A DNA stretch of 64,000 nt from Selaginella moellendorffii (GCF_000143415.4 NW_003314320.1:308586-372585); one strand, 5' to 3'; positions 1 through 11,829 are shown, counted from the stretch's first letter. Notes: generated by a model not told the origin, from the sequence alone. Numbers and translations are program-made.

Positions 1-2849
1 CATTCTCCGTGCGAACATCGTTGTAACAAGGAATGCAAAAGTAGTGTCGAGTTTCACGAACCGCTGTTGTATAGTAGAGTGCGTTTCGCTTCACTCGTAT
101 CCCGCAGCTCGTGCAATAAATAGGTGGTGGATCGAAGAAAAGCTTCTCAACTGCACACAATCTACAAGCGTGCTCGTTTGCCTGAAGTTCCATGGCCTGG
201 TTCTTCTCTGCTTTGGACTTGCTCTGCTAAGAAAATGAATGAGCACGAGAAAGAAACTCTAGTGATTCCTCACGTACCTGGCCAACCCACTGTCTTAAGC
301 TCACAATGTGTTGCTTGATTTGCTCGATGGTGAAGATCTCTGTTAGCGAGACGCCAACTATTTTCGGCTTTCCTCCTTTGCCAATCCTTGGACCAGACTC
401 GTGCTTAACAATCGCGTTCCCGGGATGCTTCACGTCACTTGCTACAGGCTCCGGCTTCACGTTCCGGACGCCACCACCATGAGGTGCTTCAGCCTTCACA
501 GCTTTGATAACCTCTTTCGACTCGACCTTGACGGGTCCATCACCATTCTCCATAGTAGTAGAGTCTGGCGACGCCACCTTGGGCCGTTTCAGAGGTGGCT
601 GGCCACCATCTTTAGAACCCGGAGGAGATCCCATCTGGTCTGCTGGCGGAGGGTGAGTTTGCTTTAAGATGGCCTGCCGGACAGGTCCACAAACCGGGCA
701 TCTAGCGTCACGACACGACTGATGGTGTGTGAGCAACTTCATCGAGGCACTGCACCGCGGATATTGGCACTCACGATCCCGGCATTTGGACATGTGACTT
801 AGCAGCTGGCGAGCAGTTTGGCAGTGAGGACTGCATATGCACTGTCCACCCGCGGCGGAGCATTTCGTTGCATGACGGAGAAAAAGTAGCCAGCGCTGCT
901 GCTTGAGGTACTGCTGAGCACGAGTACTGCTGATCACTGGCTGGGGTCCCGTTCCAGAGCCGTTGCTTTCAGGCTGGGCAGCCGCTCCTCCCGGAGTTGA
1001 TACCATAGACGACGGACTTCCTTGTTCCTGCTTCAAAACGGCAGGAGCAGGCTGTGGTGATTGTTGGTGCTCGGTCACTTGCACGCTCTCGTTCACCGGC
1101 TCCGGCTTCGGTTGTAAGGTCTCACTATTCGGAGTTTGTAACTGTTTCTGTGTCTCCGGGAACACGACATGATTCTCGTTGGCGATGTTTTTCACCTCCC
1201 TCTCTTGCGCCTGCCATGTTTGCTGAACCTGCGGGGACGGTTTTTGATCCGACTGCTCCATCTGAACAACAGGTCCCGGGACAACATTCTGGACGTCTAA
1301 TGAGGTCTTGGTTAAGTCAGAGAGTTGCTGGAACGTTGTTCCCTGATCTTGCTGTTGCGGCTGCTGCTGTTGTGCGGCTTGTTGCCTTTGCTGCAGCTGC
1401 TGCATTTGTTGCTGCAATTGCTTCTGGTGATGCTGTTGCTGCTGCTGCATTCGCTGTTGCTGTAAGCTCATCGCCACCCCTTGCTGTTGACTCGAAGATT
1501 TCGCAAGTTGAGGATTAATTGCGTTTAGAGCAACTCCATTGTTCACAAGGCCACCTGTTGTTGATGGAGTATACAAGTTACCCCCAGGTCCAGCCAAGTC
1601 CGCAGCATTCATGGCATAGCTGCCATTGGAAACGGCGGAGCTCAGCGCTACATAACGAACTCGTCAGTAAAAACACATCGCTGGACAGGAAAGAGCTAGC
1701 TTACTTTGCATCCGTTGTTGTTGGTTCAAACGCTGTTGCTGTTGTAGCATATACTGAGCTTGAGCTTGATTCGGGTAATCGTGCACTGCAACGTTTCCGT
1801 TCGCTAGGTGAGAACGATTCATCACCATACCATTCGCTAGTCCGTTTGCTGTCTTCACTTGAGAAGCACCGTTCATATGAGCACGAAGGATATGACCATT
1901 GGAAGCCGCGAGCTGCTGCGGTTGCACGGAAGCCATCGAGATGTCGCTGACTTTAGGGAAGTTCGACACACTGGGCGACTGCTGTGGCATGCTGAGACCC
2001 GGCGTCGGCATCATCTGCATTCCCCCAGCTGAAAATCCTGTACTGGAGGCAAGTTGTCCATCGTGAATCATCCTCATACCGTTGACAGGCATCCCACTAG
2101 GCATCAAGTTCCCATTGGCAAACATCCCTGTCGAAGTTTGAACGCCATTGGCGACGAAGTTCATGTTTGCATTCCCGGTGGGCATCATACTTCCGTTCGT
2201 AGAGATCCCCATCTTGTTGCCAAGTCCAGGAGTTGGCATCATCGTCGAGCTGGCCCTGGCGGTACCATTACCATGACCCCCAACCGGGATCATGGTGTTC
2301 GAGTAACCAGGAGTAGGGACAAGGTTGCCACCCATGCCTGGAGTTGGTACCATGCCACCTCCACCGTTCACAGAGACCGCGGTCCCAGAAGACCTCGTGA
2401 GATCCTCTATAGAAGTTACTCGCGGCTGCTGGTTGACAAATCGATGAGTTGCAACTTGGAGACGATGCTCCAACGTTCGCACGTCAGCATAATCTTCCTG
2501 TTCATCAGAGGTAACCATGAGATCGAAAGGCAAAAAGACAAACAAAAGCAAAGATCACACAGAACCTTAGAAGTAGCATCATTGTACAAAGCCTGCTCCA
2601 CATTCGATACCAAGTCAGGGATTTTCTGCTGCCACTCTGGAGGCAATTGGTGTTTACATTTCTGAAAAATCTGTGCTCTGGAAAACGAAAACACAATCGT
2701 TAGTTCAAGAGATACAGTGAAAAACACGCTTACATTTTTTCTATGACCTTCCTACGCAAAGCCAAATCGTTACCCCATGGATTCGAAGGTAACGACGTCT
2801 TATCCTGCAAAGTGATGCACTGCCCAGATAGCTGTGCCTGGGCCTGCAT
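1..2849 (-). CDS. HAC: HAC-type (p300/CBP-like) histone acetyltransferase, N-terminal part
   Basis: This is the 5' portion of a plant p300/CBP-like histone acetyltransferase, a nuclear transcription coactivator. Exons read on the minus strand: 2849-2734, 2677-2566, 2497-1705, 1647-278 and 223 to beyond the left edge; phases agree across all joins. The first two exons give a KIX-like segment ([16 protein letters not shown], then [12 protein letters not shown]). A long linker rich in Gly/Met/Asn (GMVPTPG-type repeats) and a polyglutamine stretch follow. A TAZ zinc finger comes next, with its His/Cys ligands in the HATKC...CSPHC...CRDREC...CRDARCPVC pattern. The motif [20 protein letters not shown] and a cysteine-rich PHD-like segment ([32 protein letters not shown]) close the visible part. 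The acetyltransferase core, ZZ finger and second TAZ finger, known for the family, would lie left of the window. The ATG at 2849 follows an in-frame-compatible 5' UTR and gives a family-like start. Confidence 0.93.
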
Positions 2850-4130
2850 CTTCCTTAGCCAATTCCAATGTAGCTTCTCTTAAGTCCCAGCCCAGTCCAT
2901 ACTCCTCCCGGCCAATCAAACGACCAATCCCAATGCAATGGATCCTCACATCCAGAAGCTAGAATCCCGAAATTCCGCTCCTGGATCCATGGCCCGCTCC
3001 CAAAGCCGCCAGCACCCAATTCGAAATCCGATCATCCCCCAGCTCATGCAATCCAATTCAAACCTGGCGCTGGCCGGCAGCGTGCTCGATCGCGGCTGCT
3101 GCTGCTGCTGCTGCTCAACCCTAAACCTCTATCGAATTAGATTACCGGCATCCTCCGTGCTCGGCCTCTGGGACGAGCTCACTGTCCTACAAACCCTAAC
3201 CCCAGCGCGTCCCTGCCAAACCCCTACTCCTCGATCTAGCTCCAATTCCGTGGCGTCGCGGCGTGGCGGGCAACGCCCTGTCAATCGAAACCCTAATTAT
3301 GGAAGGAGAATCCAGAAAGTGAAGCCTATGGGAGCATACTTCCAAGACCATTGCCTTTCAAACCCCCATCTTATACTCCACAGTAAGGGTAGTTCACCCA
3401 TACATTCCGGCTAGATATCCAATCGGGGCCGCTCATCAGGTGGGACAAACTCACGGAAAGAATCTCACGGCCGTTAACGGCCCTCACATTCCGGTCAGAT
3501 ACAGCATCCGGGCCGTCTCCATGGCAACTAGAAACATTCTCCTCTTTACATCTGTTATGTTTAAGAATGAATGTCGATCCATTTCGTCACTTTGAGCCCA
3601 CCATCTGGTCCAATTTTCCAAAATCCTTGGAACCTTAGGCTTGCTCGCTCATAGAAGCTCATCGTCTGTCAACCCAGCTCCCTGGCTTTGAAGCTCTTGG
3701 AGAACCTGAAACAAGTGAAGTTCTCCTCATGGAAAATCCTTGAAAGCTTCTTTGAGCCTCAACTCTTCAGCGTTTCTAGAACTCCGAGAGCTTGTTCTGG
3801 CATGCTAGTGATAATAAATGAGAAGAGCAAATGAATGAGTATTTGTGAGACTACTTGGCTAATTGTACTTGGTGTTTAAGAATATGTCCAATGAAAGCTC
3901 CATTAACTTTCCTAGATTCCTTTCTAATCCTTTATCAGGTTATTCCTTCACCATGACTCAGAAGGTTTAGGCATGGTTGGAAAGTAAATAAATTTCATAG
4001 TTAAAGTATGTGTCTTTAAGCATGAAAAAGTACAAATAGGGAGGCATCATGTTGTGATGTAGTTTTGTGGTGCTTGTGTAAGAAGTAAAGGTAACTTTAG
4101 TGATCTATAAAACAAGTAATATGGATAATT
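2850..4130. other. HAC upstream region and intergenic DNA without a recognised gene
   Basis: The first few hundred bases are the promoter and 5' UTR of the minus-strand HAC gene. They include a short (CTG)n run near 3095-3115. A 158-codon plus-strand frame at 2938-3414 crosses this area, but it is low-complexity, Pro/Ser/Arg-rich and has no family resemblance. From about 3420 the sequence turns AT-rich and I see no gene. Confidence 0.5.
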
Positions 4131-4131
4131 G

Positions 4132-4765
4132 GTTTGTTTAAGCAAAACCTGTAGAGAATATATTTAGAATATGCTTAAATATTCTAGGATATTTTACCAT
4201 CTAACAGTTGTTATTCATTTAGATTAATCTTGTATTTATAATTTATAAATATAATTATAATTTATAAACTTTCCTAAACACCTCCTAGTACATTATTTTT
4301 TATTTTACCATCTAATGGTTATTATGCAATCATATTAATCTTGATTTAAAAATTATAAACATGTTTATAATTATTTATTAATTGGATTATTCAATAATTT
4401 GCTGTGCATTACATGCAACAATGCTTAGTTTGCTTAATAGTTCTTATTTAGTATTTTTGAATAATTCAATTGATCAATATTGATAAATATGTTTATATTT
4501 TATAAAACAAGATTACTCTTATTTCATATTAACCATTAGATGGTAGAATAAGAAATAATATACTAGGAAGTGTTTAGGAAAGTTTGTAATTATAAACATA
4601 TTTATAAATTATAAATACAAGATTAATCTAAATGAATAACAACCATTAGATGGTAGAATATCCTAGAATATCCAAGAATATTTTAAGTATATCCACTACC
4701 ATCCTACAGGTTTTGCTTAAACAAATAAAAAATACTAAATAAAAACTATTAAGCAAGCTAAGTGA
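4132..4765. repeat. Nested foldback (inverted-repeat) element
   Basis: Left arm 4135-4290 recurs as its reverse complement at 4561-4717: the GTTTAAGCAAAACCTGTAG edge, the TCTAGGATATT block, the ATTCATTTAGATTAATCTTG block and the TTTCCTAAACAC block all pair. A second inverted pair lies inside it (about 4308-4345 with 4506-4548). A third pair (about 4423-4457 with 4723-4758) interlocks with them. There is no coding capacity. It is best read as a MITE or foldback transposon, possibly one copy inserted into another. Target-site duplication was not resolved. Confidence 0.75.
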
Positions 4766-5019
4766 TGAGCAGTAAATAGTTTTATTTATTGTGTTGTCTC
4801 TATATCAATTAGTGATCTTGGCATAGTACCTATAAAATAGTACTAACGCTACTCACATGCTACAGAAGAAAGTGTATCCTTAAAGATAAATATGTCCCAT
4901 TGCAAGGATTCATCATTTATCAAAGTTTATAAAGTGACAGGAATTGTTACCAACAACACCAACAATAGAGTATAGTTCTAGTCAAGGTGAAACAAGTTTA
5001 GGATGATGTTAGGTAGTAA

Positions 5020-6700
5020 TATTCAAAAGATAGACCAAATCACCCTCCAAAAACTTATTGCTATTGATAGACTTTATTGTTACGCATTGCTACAATATGG
5101 TGACCTAATAACTGATCATACTGTTATATGAGTTAGTCATCCAAGGGAATTACTATAAAAGTTGGCAATCCAAATTGGACAAATAAAACCACTTTGACAT
5201 AGTAGAGAAGTCCAAAGGAAATAGCATTTATTGTTACTTTGTAAGATGTGTGAAAGGCCCAAAGACTTGAAAATAAATGTATCAATCAAGCTCTTGGATG
5301 AATTTCCACGATTATCTTCTTCAAGACCTAATTTTCTTACTCTGCATCACATGAGACTTTTGCCTTCTTTACTAACTAAAGTCTTGGAGCACTAAAAAAA
5401 CTCTTAAATGTTGGTTAATAGTATCTTACATATGAACTAACTTCACCATATGGCAAATATGTAAGATTGCTGTCACTTTCTACCTTATGAATATAATGTT
5501 GACCAAGTAACTTCCCTTAAGGAATGAAAAACTTGCACTTTATGGGATTGGGCTGGATGATATAGAAATGGCATTGCTGGAAGATGGTTTGTAAGTCTTC
5601 AACATGTATTGCTAATAAATCATGAATTTTGCCTTTTACAACTTGATGCTCCAATCCTCTATGGATCTACATGGAAAACTTTTATAACTTTATTGGAATG
5701 TCACTAATGAATTTATGAGATCAACAGTTGTATGTCTAGATTTTCTTCACACTTAGCTTATAACTATTAAATCCATCCATAAAAGATTAAATCTTATAAC
5801 TAACTACAACATTGAGAATGTTATCGATAAATAGTGTTGAAAAGTATTTATGTAACATATCTTTGTTAAGGTCTTTAAAATCCATGCAAACTCAGATATT
5901 ACTATTTGCCTTCCTCACTGAGATGATTCAGTTTACTAGGTATCAACTAAGAAAATAAACTTGACGTCCATAAGTCATAATTTTAACTTTGACGACTAAC
6001 ACTAGTATTGAACTCAAATGTTGTGGAGCTTGTTGCATTAAATGAGCATCATCATGGAAGGGGATATAATACATAATAGCATTTGGAAAGACTCCTCACA
6101 AATTCCTATAATGCCATATAAAGATGTCTTTATTCAAAGCAAAGGTGGTAGAGATGGCTTCATCCTTAATGAGGATGAGTTGTGGTGAGGAATTAGATGT
6201 AGCTAGATCGAGCTCAATAAAGTTGGTGTTCACCACAAATGCAACCATTTTGGTCTCCACCAAATTGACAAGGCAATTATGATGAAAGCTTGTTCTTATT
6301 GAGTGTCTATTGTGCAAAGAAGGCAATAAACCCCTACTTTACCAAGGCAAAAACAACTATATTTTACTCTCTAGAGATATACTAAAGTGTTTAAGAACCA
6401 TTGAAGCTCTTCATGTAGTGAATGAAGTTGCAAGCTCTTGAGTAGAAATCCACCATGGATGTGTTGGCATGATAAATTCAAGTCTATCTTAAGTTTTAGA
6501 TCATGACCAAGAGCTTTCTAGATGCTAACTATAAATTCTTTATACTCGACTTCATTAGAAAACTTTGCAACAATCAAAGTAAATGCAAGATATAGCAATT
6601 GTTCAGTTGAGAAAAGTGTAAAGCCAATGCCTCCACAACTCATATTGTGGCTATAAGCTCCAACTATGAAGAGAAAGTGATTTTTTTCTGGCCATTGATT
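5020..6700 (-). mobile_element. Decayed Ty3/gypsy retrotransposon pol (RNase H-like, RT)
   Basis: Conceptual minus-strand reading, with many stops and frameshifts, recovers gypsy pol landmarks. About 6690-6310 resembles an RNase H segment (GGIGFTLFSTEQ, then FSNEVEYKEFIVSI, then ALGHDLKLKID). About 6160-6060 resembles the pre-RT linker (LNKDIFIWHYRNL). About 5900-5750 carries the reverse transcriptase core (VCMDFKDLNKD, then SFMDGFNSY). About 5630-5490 has the RT thumb-like part (IHVEDLQTIF, then NPIKCKFF, then GKLLG). About 5300-5020 may hold a further connection/RNase H remnant. Stop codons interrupt most blocks, so this is a dead copy. LTRs, gag and integrase were not recognised. Family assignment rests on motif order; lineage is uncertain. 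Confidence 0.7.
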
Positions 6701-8530
6701 ATATTCTTCTAGTCAGAAGTATCCAATAGTGAGCAAGGCAATATAATATATTGATCCCTACTTCTAAAGGGTTTTTGTGAAGGAAAGTTGCTGGAAATAA
6801 TGGCAACCATGCTTCAACCTATGATAGTCTAAAACTCATAACCAAGGTACTCAAGATTGGCAGTGGTCTGGAGTTAGTCCAAGAGGACCTAAACCTCATC
6901 TTGAGTTCTCTCACCCAATTGAAACACCATGAAGGAGGTGGTACATCCTCTGGTCAAGGTCATAATAAACTTCTATTGGTTCTGCTAGAGTTTGATGAAG
7001 ATATCAATGTCCAACAGCATTGTAGAGTGTCCCCACACATTCTCCTTCATCACCCTAATATCTTAATATGTGTGAGTATGGAATTTCTCTAACTAGATTC
7101 ATCCAAAGAGTTGCATGAAAACTTGATAACCAAAAAATCTATTATAGTCTAAACCTCCTATAGCAAAGAAGACTTGACAGCATTTGTATAGCAAGGTTTT
7201 GGATTGAGTTGGCTTTATAAAAAATCACCAAATATAGATCCTTCCCCATCACTCTAGTAATTAACCATTCCAAGAATCTTTTCTAGCTACTTGAAAGTAG
7301 TGGATTAGGAATTGGATCATTGAGTAATCCCTCCATACTAAGATTGCTTTATTATAGAGCATTTGAAGCTTATAATATTCCCTCGGGATGAAGAACTTTA
7401 AGGATTTATTCTCTAGCTGCTTGAGGTACTATGTGATGCTTACAATGCACATCATGGTATTGAAGCTCTTATAAAGGCCCAAGGAATGGATCATAGTTGA
7501 GATCTTTGAAGAAATTCTTTTGTATTAGAATTTTTAATAGAAGATGGCTCTTCGAGGACTGGGACCTTAACATTGACTAAGACAACTTGGGAAATTTATT
7601 TTTATTATCTCTGATCTTTGTGTTGATTGTAATGCAAGTTTTGTCTTTGTAGTTTTATAATATATATCAAAATCTAAGACAATGAAATTAGCTTCAAGAA
7701 GTCATAAAAAATTTCCTTCTATTTCAAATTATTTAGTAAGAATCAAGTATAAATTATTTTTTAAAAAAAATAAAACTAAACCATAGTGCAATGGATTTTC
7801 AACTTGTCTAGTAAAACTACAAAGTTTTCTAACCTAACAAACTTCTAGAGTACTCATCCCTTATGAAAAGAGAAGAGATTAGATGTGGCACACCATATCT
7901 AATATCAGGGCCTGATAATTCTTACCCAACTATCTAAAATAAAAAGGCAGTCAACATGTATAATGAAAGAAACATATTTTTAACAAAGTTCTTTTTTAGA
8001 TACTTTATAAACCAACCTCTAGGATTTATATTCAACTCGTCTTAAGGCCTTCTTATATGGGCAAAAGTTGTCCTAGTTCTAGGTTTTTCAAAGAGCAACT
8101 TCAATCAACATTTACATAGTATAAGAAAGAAATATATAACTCACTCTCATCTTGTGTCTTTGTTGTTAGTTACACTATATGGTGGTCCTTCCCTCCATCC
8201 AAAGTTAAGGTGATAACAAAAATAGCTCCAAGAGATTTCGTTATTGTTGCACATAGCCTGTGTAAAAGTCACTATGCTACATTGTACAATCCAGAAAAAA
8301 GTTTACACTTGATTCACATCCTTTTAAAAAAAATTAGAATAGGCTGATAAAGTGATCACATATGAAGAATTTACACTGGAAATAACCTGTTTATGATCTC
8401 TTGAAATATGAAGAATTTCAGCAATGTAAAATTATGAAAACATTATAATTACTGTATTTCGAGGTGGTAATACTGAAGGCTACTTGCCATTGTCTAGATG
8501 AAAGTTTAGTTAGCAAAGTGTTACTCAAAT
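6701..8530. other. AT-rich intergenic DNA, no gene recognised
   Basis: No open frame with family resemblance was seen on either strand. Composition matches the decayed gypsy DNA next to it, so part may be further remains of that element. Confidence 0.4.
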
Positions 8531-8531
8531 A

Positions 8532-9770
8532 TTAAGTGTAAAAAATTACACTATACTTAGGCATCTTGTCATTTCTACAAAGGCTTTGTGATGGACTTTC
8601 TACAGGAGCATTCCTGAGAGGCTGGAAGAAAAAGATTATAACAATGAAAGAGCTTGCAATTGAATTTTCATTGCAACTTTCAGTCATTTTAAATCCATTA
8701 CAACCTCTGGCTTTTGGCGTATTGCAAACTACTGTCTTAGTTGTGTGCAAGTTTCTTGGCCCATGCAAAGTTGATCCTGAGGCTATACTGATGTACATCC
8801 TGAAAATAAAACATAACATAACATCAGAAAATGATCTTGAATTCAAACCTCGTCATCTTCTTCATCAACAGAAATCTTGGCATCTGCAAAATCTCATATA
8901 TTCAAGCCACATATACAAACATAGAGAAACTGTTAGAAAAATAAACATTAGAAGAGTAACTTTACAAATCATATCTCAATGTGGAACAAAAGATTTCAAT
9001 CACCACGTGGAAGCAGCAAGCCCTTGCGTCTTTGATTGAGGCTCTTGATACTCAACATCACTCCCACCGTCTCCACCATGTTGAACTTCCTTGACAACTC
9101 CAGTACCTATAAGCTGGCATTTCTGGTGGTAAACTTGTGGCTTCCTCATACGAGCCTTTGCACAGTCTCTCGACGAAATGATTGAAATCAGAAAGCTTGC
9201 CATGAACATCTTCACCATTGTCTCGCCCAGCCTGTAATTCCGTGGCATGTAATATCTCTTCTCAACCTTCGCAAAATTCCGCCGCTGGTTCTTAAGATTC
9301 ATAGTGCATCCTTCCTCGCAATGTGAGCAGCATGGGCCTTTCCAGGTTTGAAGTGAACATCCAAGAAATTTAGAAGGGTTTTGTAGACTTCTCTGCGAAT
9401 TGCTCAAGCCACTGATCCTCAAATCCTGGACTTCAAAGCCCACTTCCCACAAAGGCCTAGCTTGGGGCATATCTTACAAGCATCGAGGACCTTGGATCTA
9501 ACATTTTTTATTCCATAAACCTTGTAACAATCCTCTATCGAAGGTTTAACACCATGAACTGTGGTTATGGATTTTCGGCGGTCATTCATCCCAGATTATT
9601 TTGCTGGACGAGGAGGAACAGTTTCTCATCTGGCTCTCTTCTGCTCAGGCGGCTTCTTGCATTTACATCTGGTGTTGAATCTCATCTGTTGCTGGGAACA
9701 TTGTGTTGCAATGATCTCCACTTCTGAGACCGGAGGCTCCCAAAAAGTATAAATCGTCAAATTACAAGGA
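8532..9770 (-). other. Possible unrecognised minus-strand gene or gene remnant
   Basis: Composition here is less AT-rich than the flanks. Minus-strand frames at 9470-9000 (156 codons, with WKGPCCSHCEEGCTMNL and VEKRYYMPRN) and 8846-8532 stay open. A further stretch near 9560-9490 reads VHGVKPSIEDCYKVYG before a GTAAG-like donor. Cysteine pairs hint at a small zinc-binding segment, but I could not assign a family. A plus-strand frame (8566-9039) competes over part of it. It may be a short spliced gene or an old gene fragment. Confidence 0.25.
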
Positions 9771-9900
9771 TTTCAACCTGAAAACAACTCCTTTCCAGTT
9801 CCATGTAGTTCCTAACGCGGCGGCCAATAGCAGGCTAACAACAGTGGCATTAAATTTATAATTTCCTTAAATGTAGTCTTCGTTCCTAGGGTTTTTGGCC

Positions 9901-11829
9901 ATGGCGAAACGGCAGCGCGAGCATGTCGACCTTGCTCCTGGGAAGCGGAGGCCGGATTTGGGCAGTGAGATAGTCCCGCGGCCACGGCTGTTTGCTGCGG
10001 GCCACGCAATCCATCCAGCCACGAATTTCTTTGTGGAATGGAGCGACATAGACAGGCTCGAGGGCTATCTCCGGAACTCAAGGTGGCTGCTCATCACGGG
10101 GCCGTGGCAATCCGGGAAGTCATCGCTCATGTACGGGCTTGCCGATCGCATGAGTGCGCAGGACTTGGTGCCCGTGGTGACTGTGTTGAACCCTCAAGTG
10201 GTGGGAGCAGCCAACAAGCATGCCGTTGAAGACGACGCTACCGTTGCTTTCATCCGCGAGATGGCTATGTCTCTGGCTCTGGGGAGCAAAGGCAGGCTCG
10301 AGTACGATGGAACTCCCGGCGTCATGGGACTTCTCAAGATGCTGGCTTCTCCCGGCAAGGAGATAGTGTGGTTCATCGACGAGGCAGCGCTTCTGAACGA
10401 GATCACCTGGCCGGGAGTGCTGCTTGCGTTTCTGTCCGCGTTGAGGACGTGCAAAGAGAGCTGTGTGTTCAGGGCCGGGGCTTCTGGTCTTTACTGCCTG
10501 CGAAGCTTTGTTCTGGTCGGCACAGACAAGACGAGCTTGCTTTTTCAGCCGAGCCGAGGCAGGCGGATTGCTGCCGAAGGAAGTTCCTATGTTACAGCGA
10601 GCCCAGCCCGAGGTCACGACAGTTACGATCCGTGGAGGGGCCGTCCAATCTCGCCACTCAGCGTTCAGGAGCAGAGGGCATCGGACTTTCTTCTGGTTGG
10701 GGACATCGCCATGATGCTCACTGACTATCAGCGCGAGTTTGGTGTTCAGTTCAGGGAGAACGAGGAACAGGAATGGAGCGCAGCAAATGCGGACAAGGTC
10801 ATCGTAAAGTTGGCCGCCAGCATTCACTCCTTGACGAGCGGTTACAAGGGAATGACCGGCTGCTGCTGCGAGTACATTTCAAGGAAGCAGATCCATACAT
10901 TCACGGAATGGAAGCGTCGGGTTCGACTTGGCTACGTTTCATCGTACGTTTTCTATTCAAAGGTCTACTCAAGGATGACATCCAGCATTCCGGATTATCC
11001 CCAACAAGGCAAGGATGTCATACTCGAGTGTATCCTGACCGGGCAGCCGGCTCTCGTCAGTGTCAACACTATGGACGCGCTTTTGCCGGCTATCAACGAC
11101 GGAGTACTTGTGAGAGAAGGCCCTCGTTCGTTCAGCCTCACCTCCAGCTTGCTGCTGGGTGCGATGTTGGAGGACTGCCATCTTTCTTCCCCCGACGTGC
11201 TGCCTCGTATCGATTCATTTACTCAAGCGCTTCAGATCGCCTTCAGCTACATCAATCACGAGCGCTTGGTGAAGCCAGAAGTCCTCAACGCGAACGGGCA
11301 ACCTTCAGAATACATATGGCAGTCGGAGGTACTTCTCAGCACCAAGTTTGTTCTGGAAAAGGGTTTTCAACAAGGCAAGTACACCGTTCTAGTGGAAGCT
11401 AAGAAGAAGGACAAGAACGGAGATCGGAGAACTCGTCTTAACTTCCTCTACGTCAACTCCATCGCGGAGGGAATGGAAGTGCAGGGCGACGGAGATGAAG
11501 AGTCTATCCGGAAGCACGTACAGAAGACTGAAAAGTATGGTACGCTTCATCAATGCGGCATGCATTATGCATATCTACGGGTGGATGATCGCAAAAAGCA
11601 AGCGGTGGACGTCAAGGCTGTGATAAAGAGGGAGGCCGAGAAGTTGAAGGAGCAGCCAGTTTGCTGGTTTGTGGAGTACAAGCCGCATGACAAAGCATGG
11701 GTCATAGAGCAGCTTATCAAAGGCTCCAAGAACTGGACCAGCATGCAAATTTCAGCCCCTGCGAATCTTCCGGAGTTCATGTTCCAGGCTAGGCGGTCGT
11801 CGGTTTATCCGCCTAATTTGTTGTTCTAG
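9901..11829 (+). CDS. P-loop NTPase fused to PD-(D/E)XK-like nuclease domain (Crinkler-type effector architecture)
   Basis: This is a single-exon protein of 642 residues starting at the ATG in GGCCATGGCG (9901). The N-terminal half is a STAND/AAA-like NTPase. It has Walker A GPWQSGKS near residue 70, Walker B IVWFIDEA near 157, and a later LTSGYKGMTGCCCEYI block matching the T-G-H-x-G-L-V-G region of such NTPases. The C-terminal third (from about residue 450) looks like a restriction-endonuclease fold: SEVLLSTKFVLEKGF, then RLNFLYV, then GMEVQGDGD, then RKHVQKTEKYG. Crinkler-type (CR) effectors of oomycetes, fungi and some other eukaryotes are known to pair an NTPase with such a nuclease. Family knowledge suggests R-x-D-F at the position read here as RLNF, so the catalytic acid may be Asn. 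The gene is GC-rich and intronless within AT-rich repeats, which suggests horizontal or transposon-linked origin. Its function in this host is unknown. Confidence 0.72.
   Translation: MAKRQREHVDLAPGKRRPDLGSEIVPRPRLFAAGHAIHPATNFFVEWSDIDRLEGYLRNSRWLLITGPWQSGKSSLMYGLADRMSAQDLVPVVTVLNPQVVGAANKHAVEDDATVAFIREMAMSLALGSKGRLEYDGTPGVMGLLKMLASPGKEIVWFIDEAALLNEITWPGVLLAFLSALRTCKESCVFRAGASGLYCLRSFVLVGTDKTSLLFQPSRGRRIAAEGSSYVTASPARGHDSYDPWRGRPISPLSVQEQRASDFLLVGDIAMMLTDYQREFGVQFRENEEQEWSAANADKVIVKLAASIHSLTSGYKGMTGCCCEYISRKQIHTFTEWKRRVRLGYVSSYVFYSKVYSRMTSSIPDYPQQGKDVILECILTGQPALVSVNTMDALLPAINDGVLVREGPRSFSLTSSLLLGAMLEDCHLSSPDVLPRIDSFTQALQIAFSYINHERLVKPEVLNANGQPSEYIWQSEVLLSTKFVLEKGFQQGKYTVLVEAKKKDKNGDRRTRLNFLYVNSIAEGMEVQGDGDEESIRKHVQKTEKYGTLHQCGMHYAYLRVDDRKKQAVDVKAVIKREAEKLKEQPVCWFVEYKPHDKAWVIEQLIKGSKNWTSMQISAPANLPEFMFQARRSSVYPPNLLF

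Noticed and set aside
1054-1518. 154-codon frame antisense to HAC
   Set aside because: It is the shadow of the polyglutamine and TAZ region; its Ala/Val runs come from CAG/CTG repeats.
2938-3414. 158-codon plus-strand frame before the HAC gene
   Set aside because: Low-complexity Pro/Ser/Arg/Cys composition with CTG repeat, no family resemblance, and it sits in the promoter/5' UTR of HAC on the opposite strand.
10120-10827. 235-codon frame antisense to the NTPase-nuclease gene
   Set aside because: Shadow frame in GC-rich coding DNA; the plus strand has the conserved motifs.
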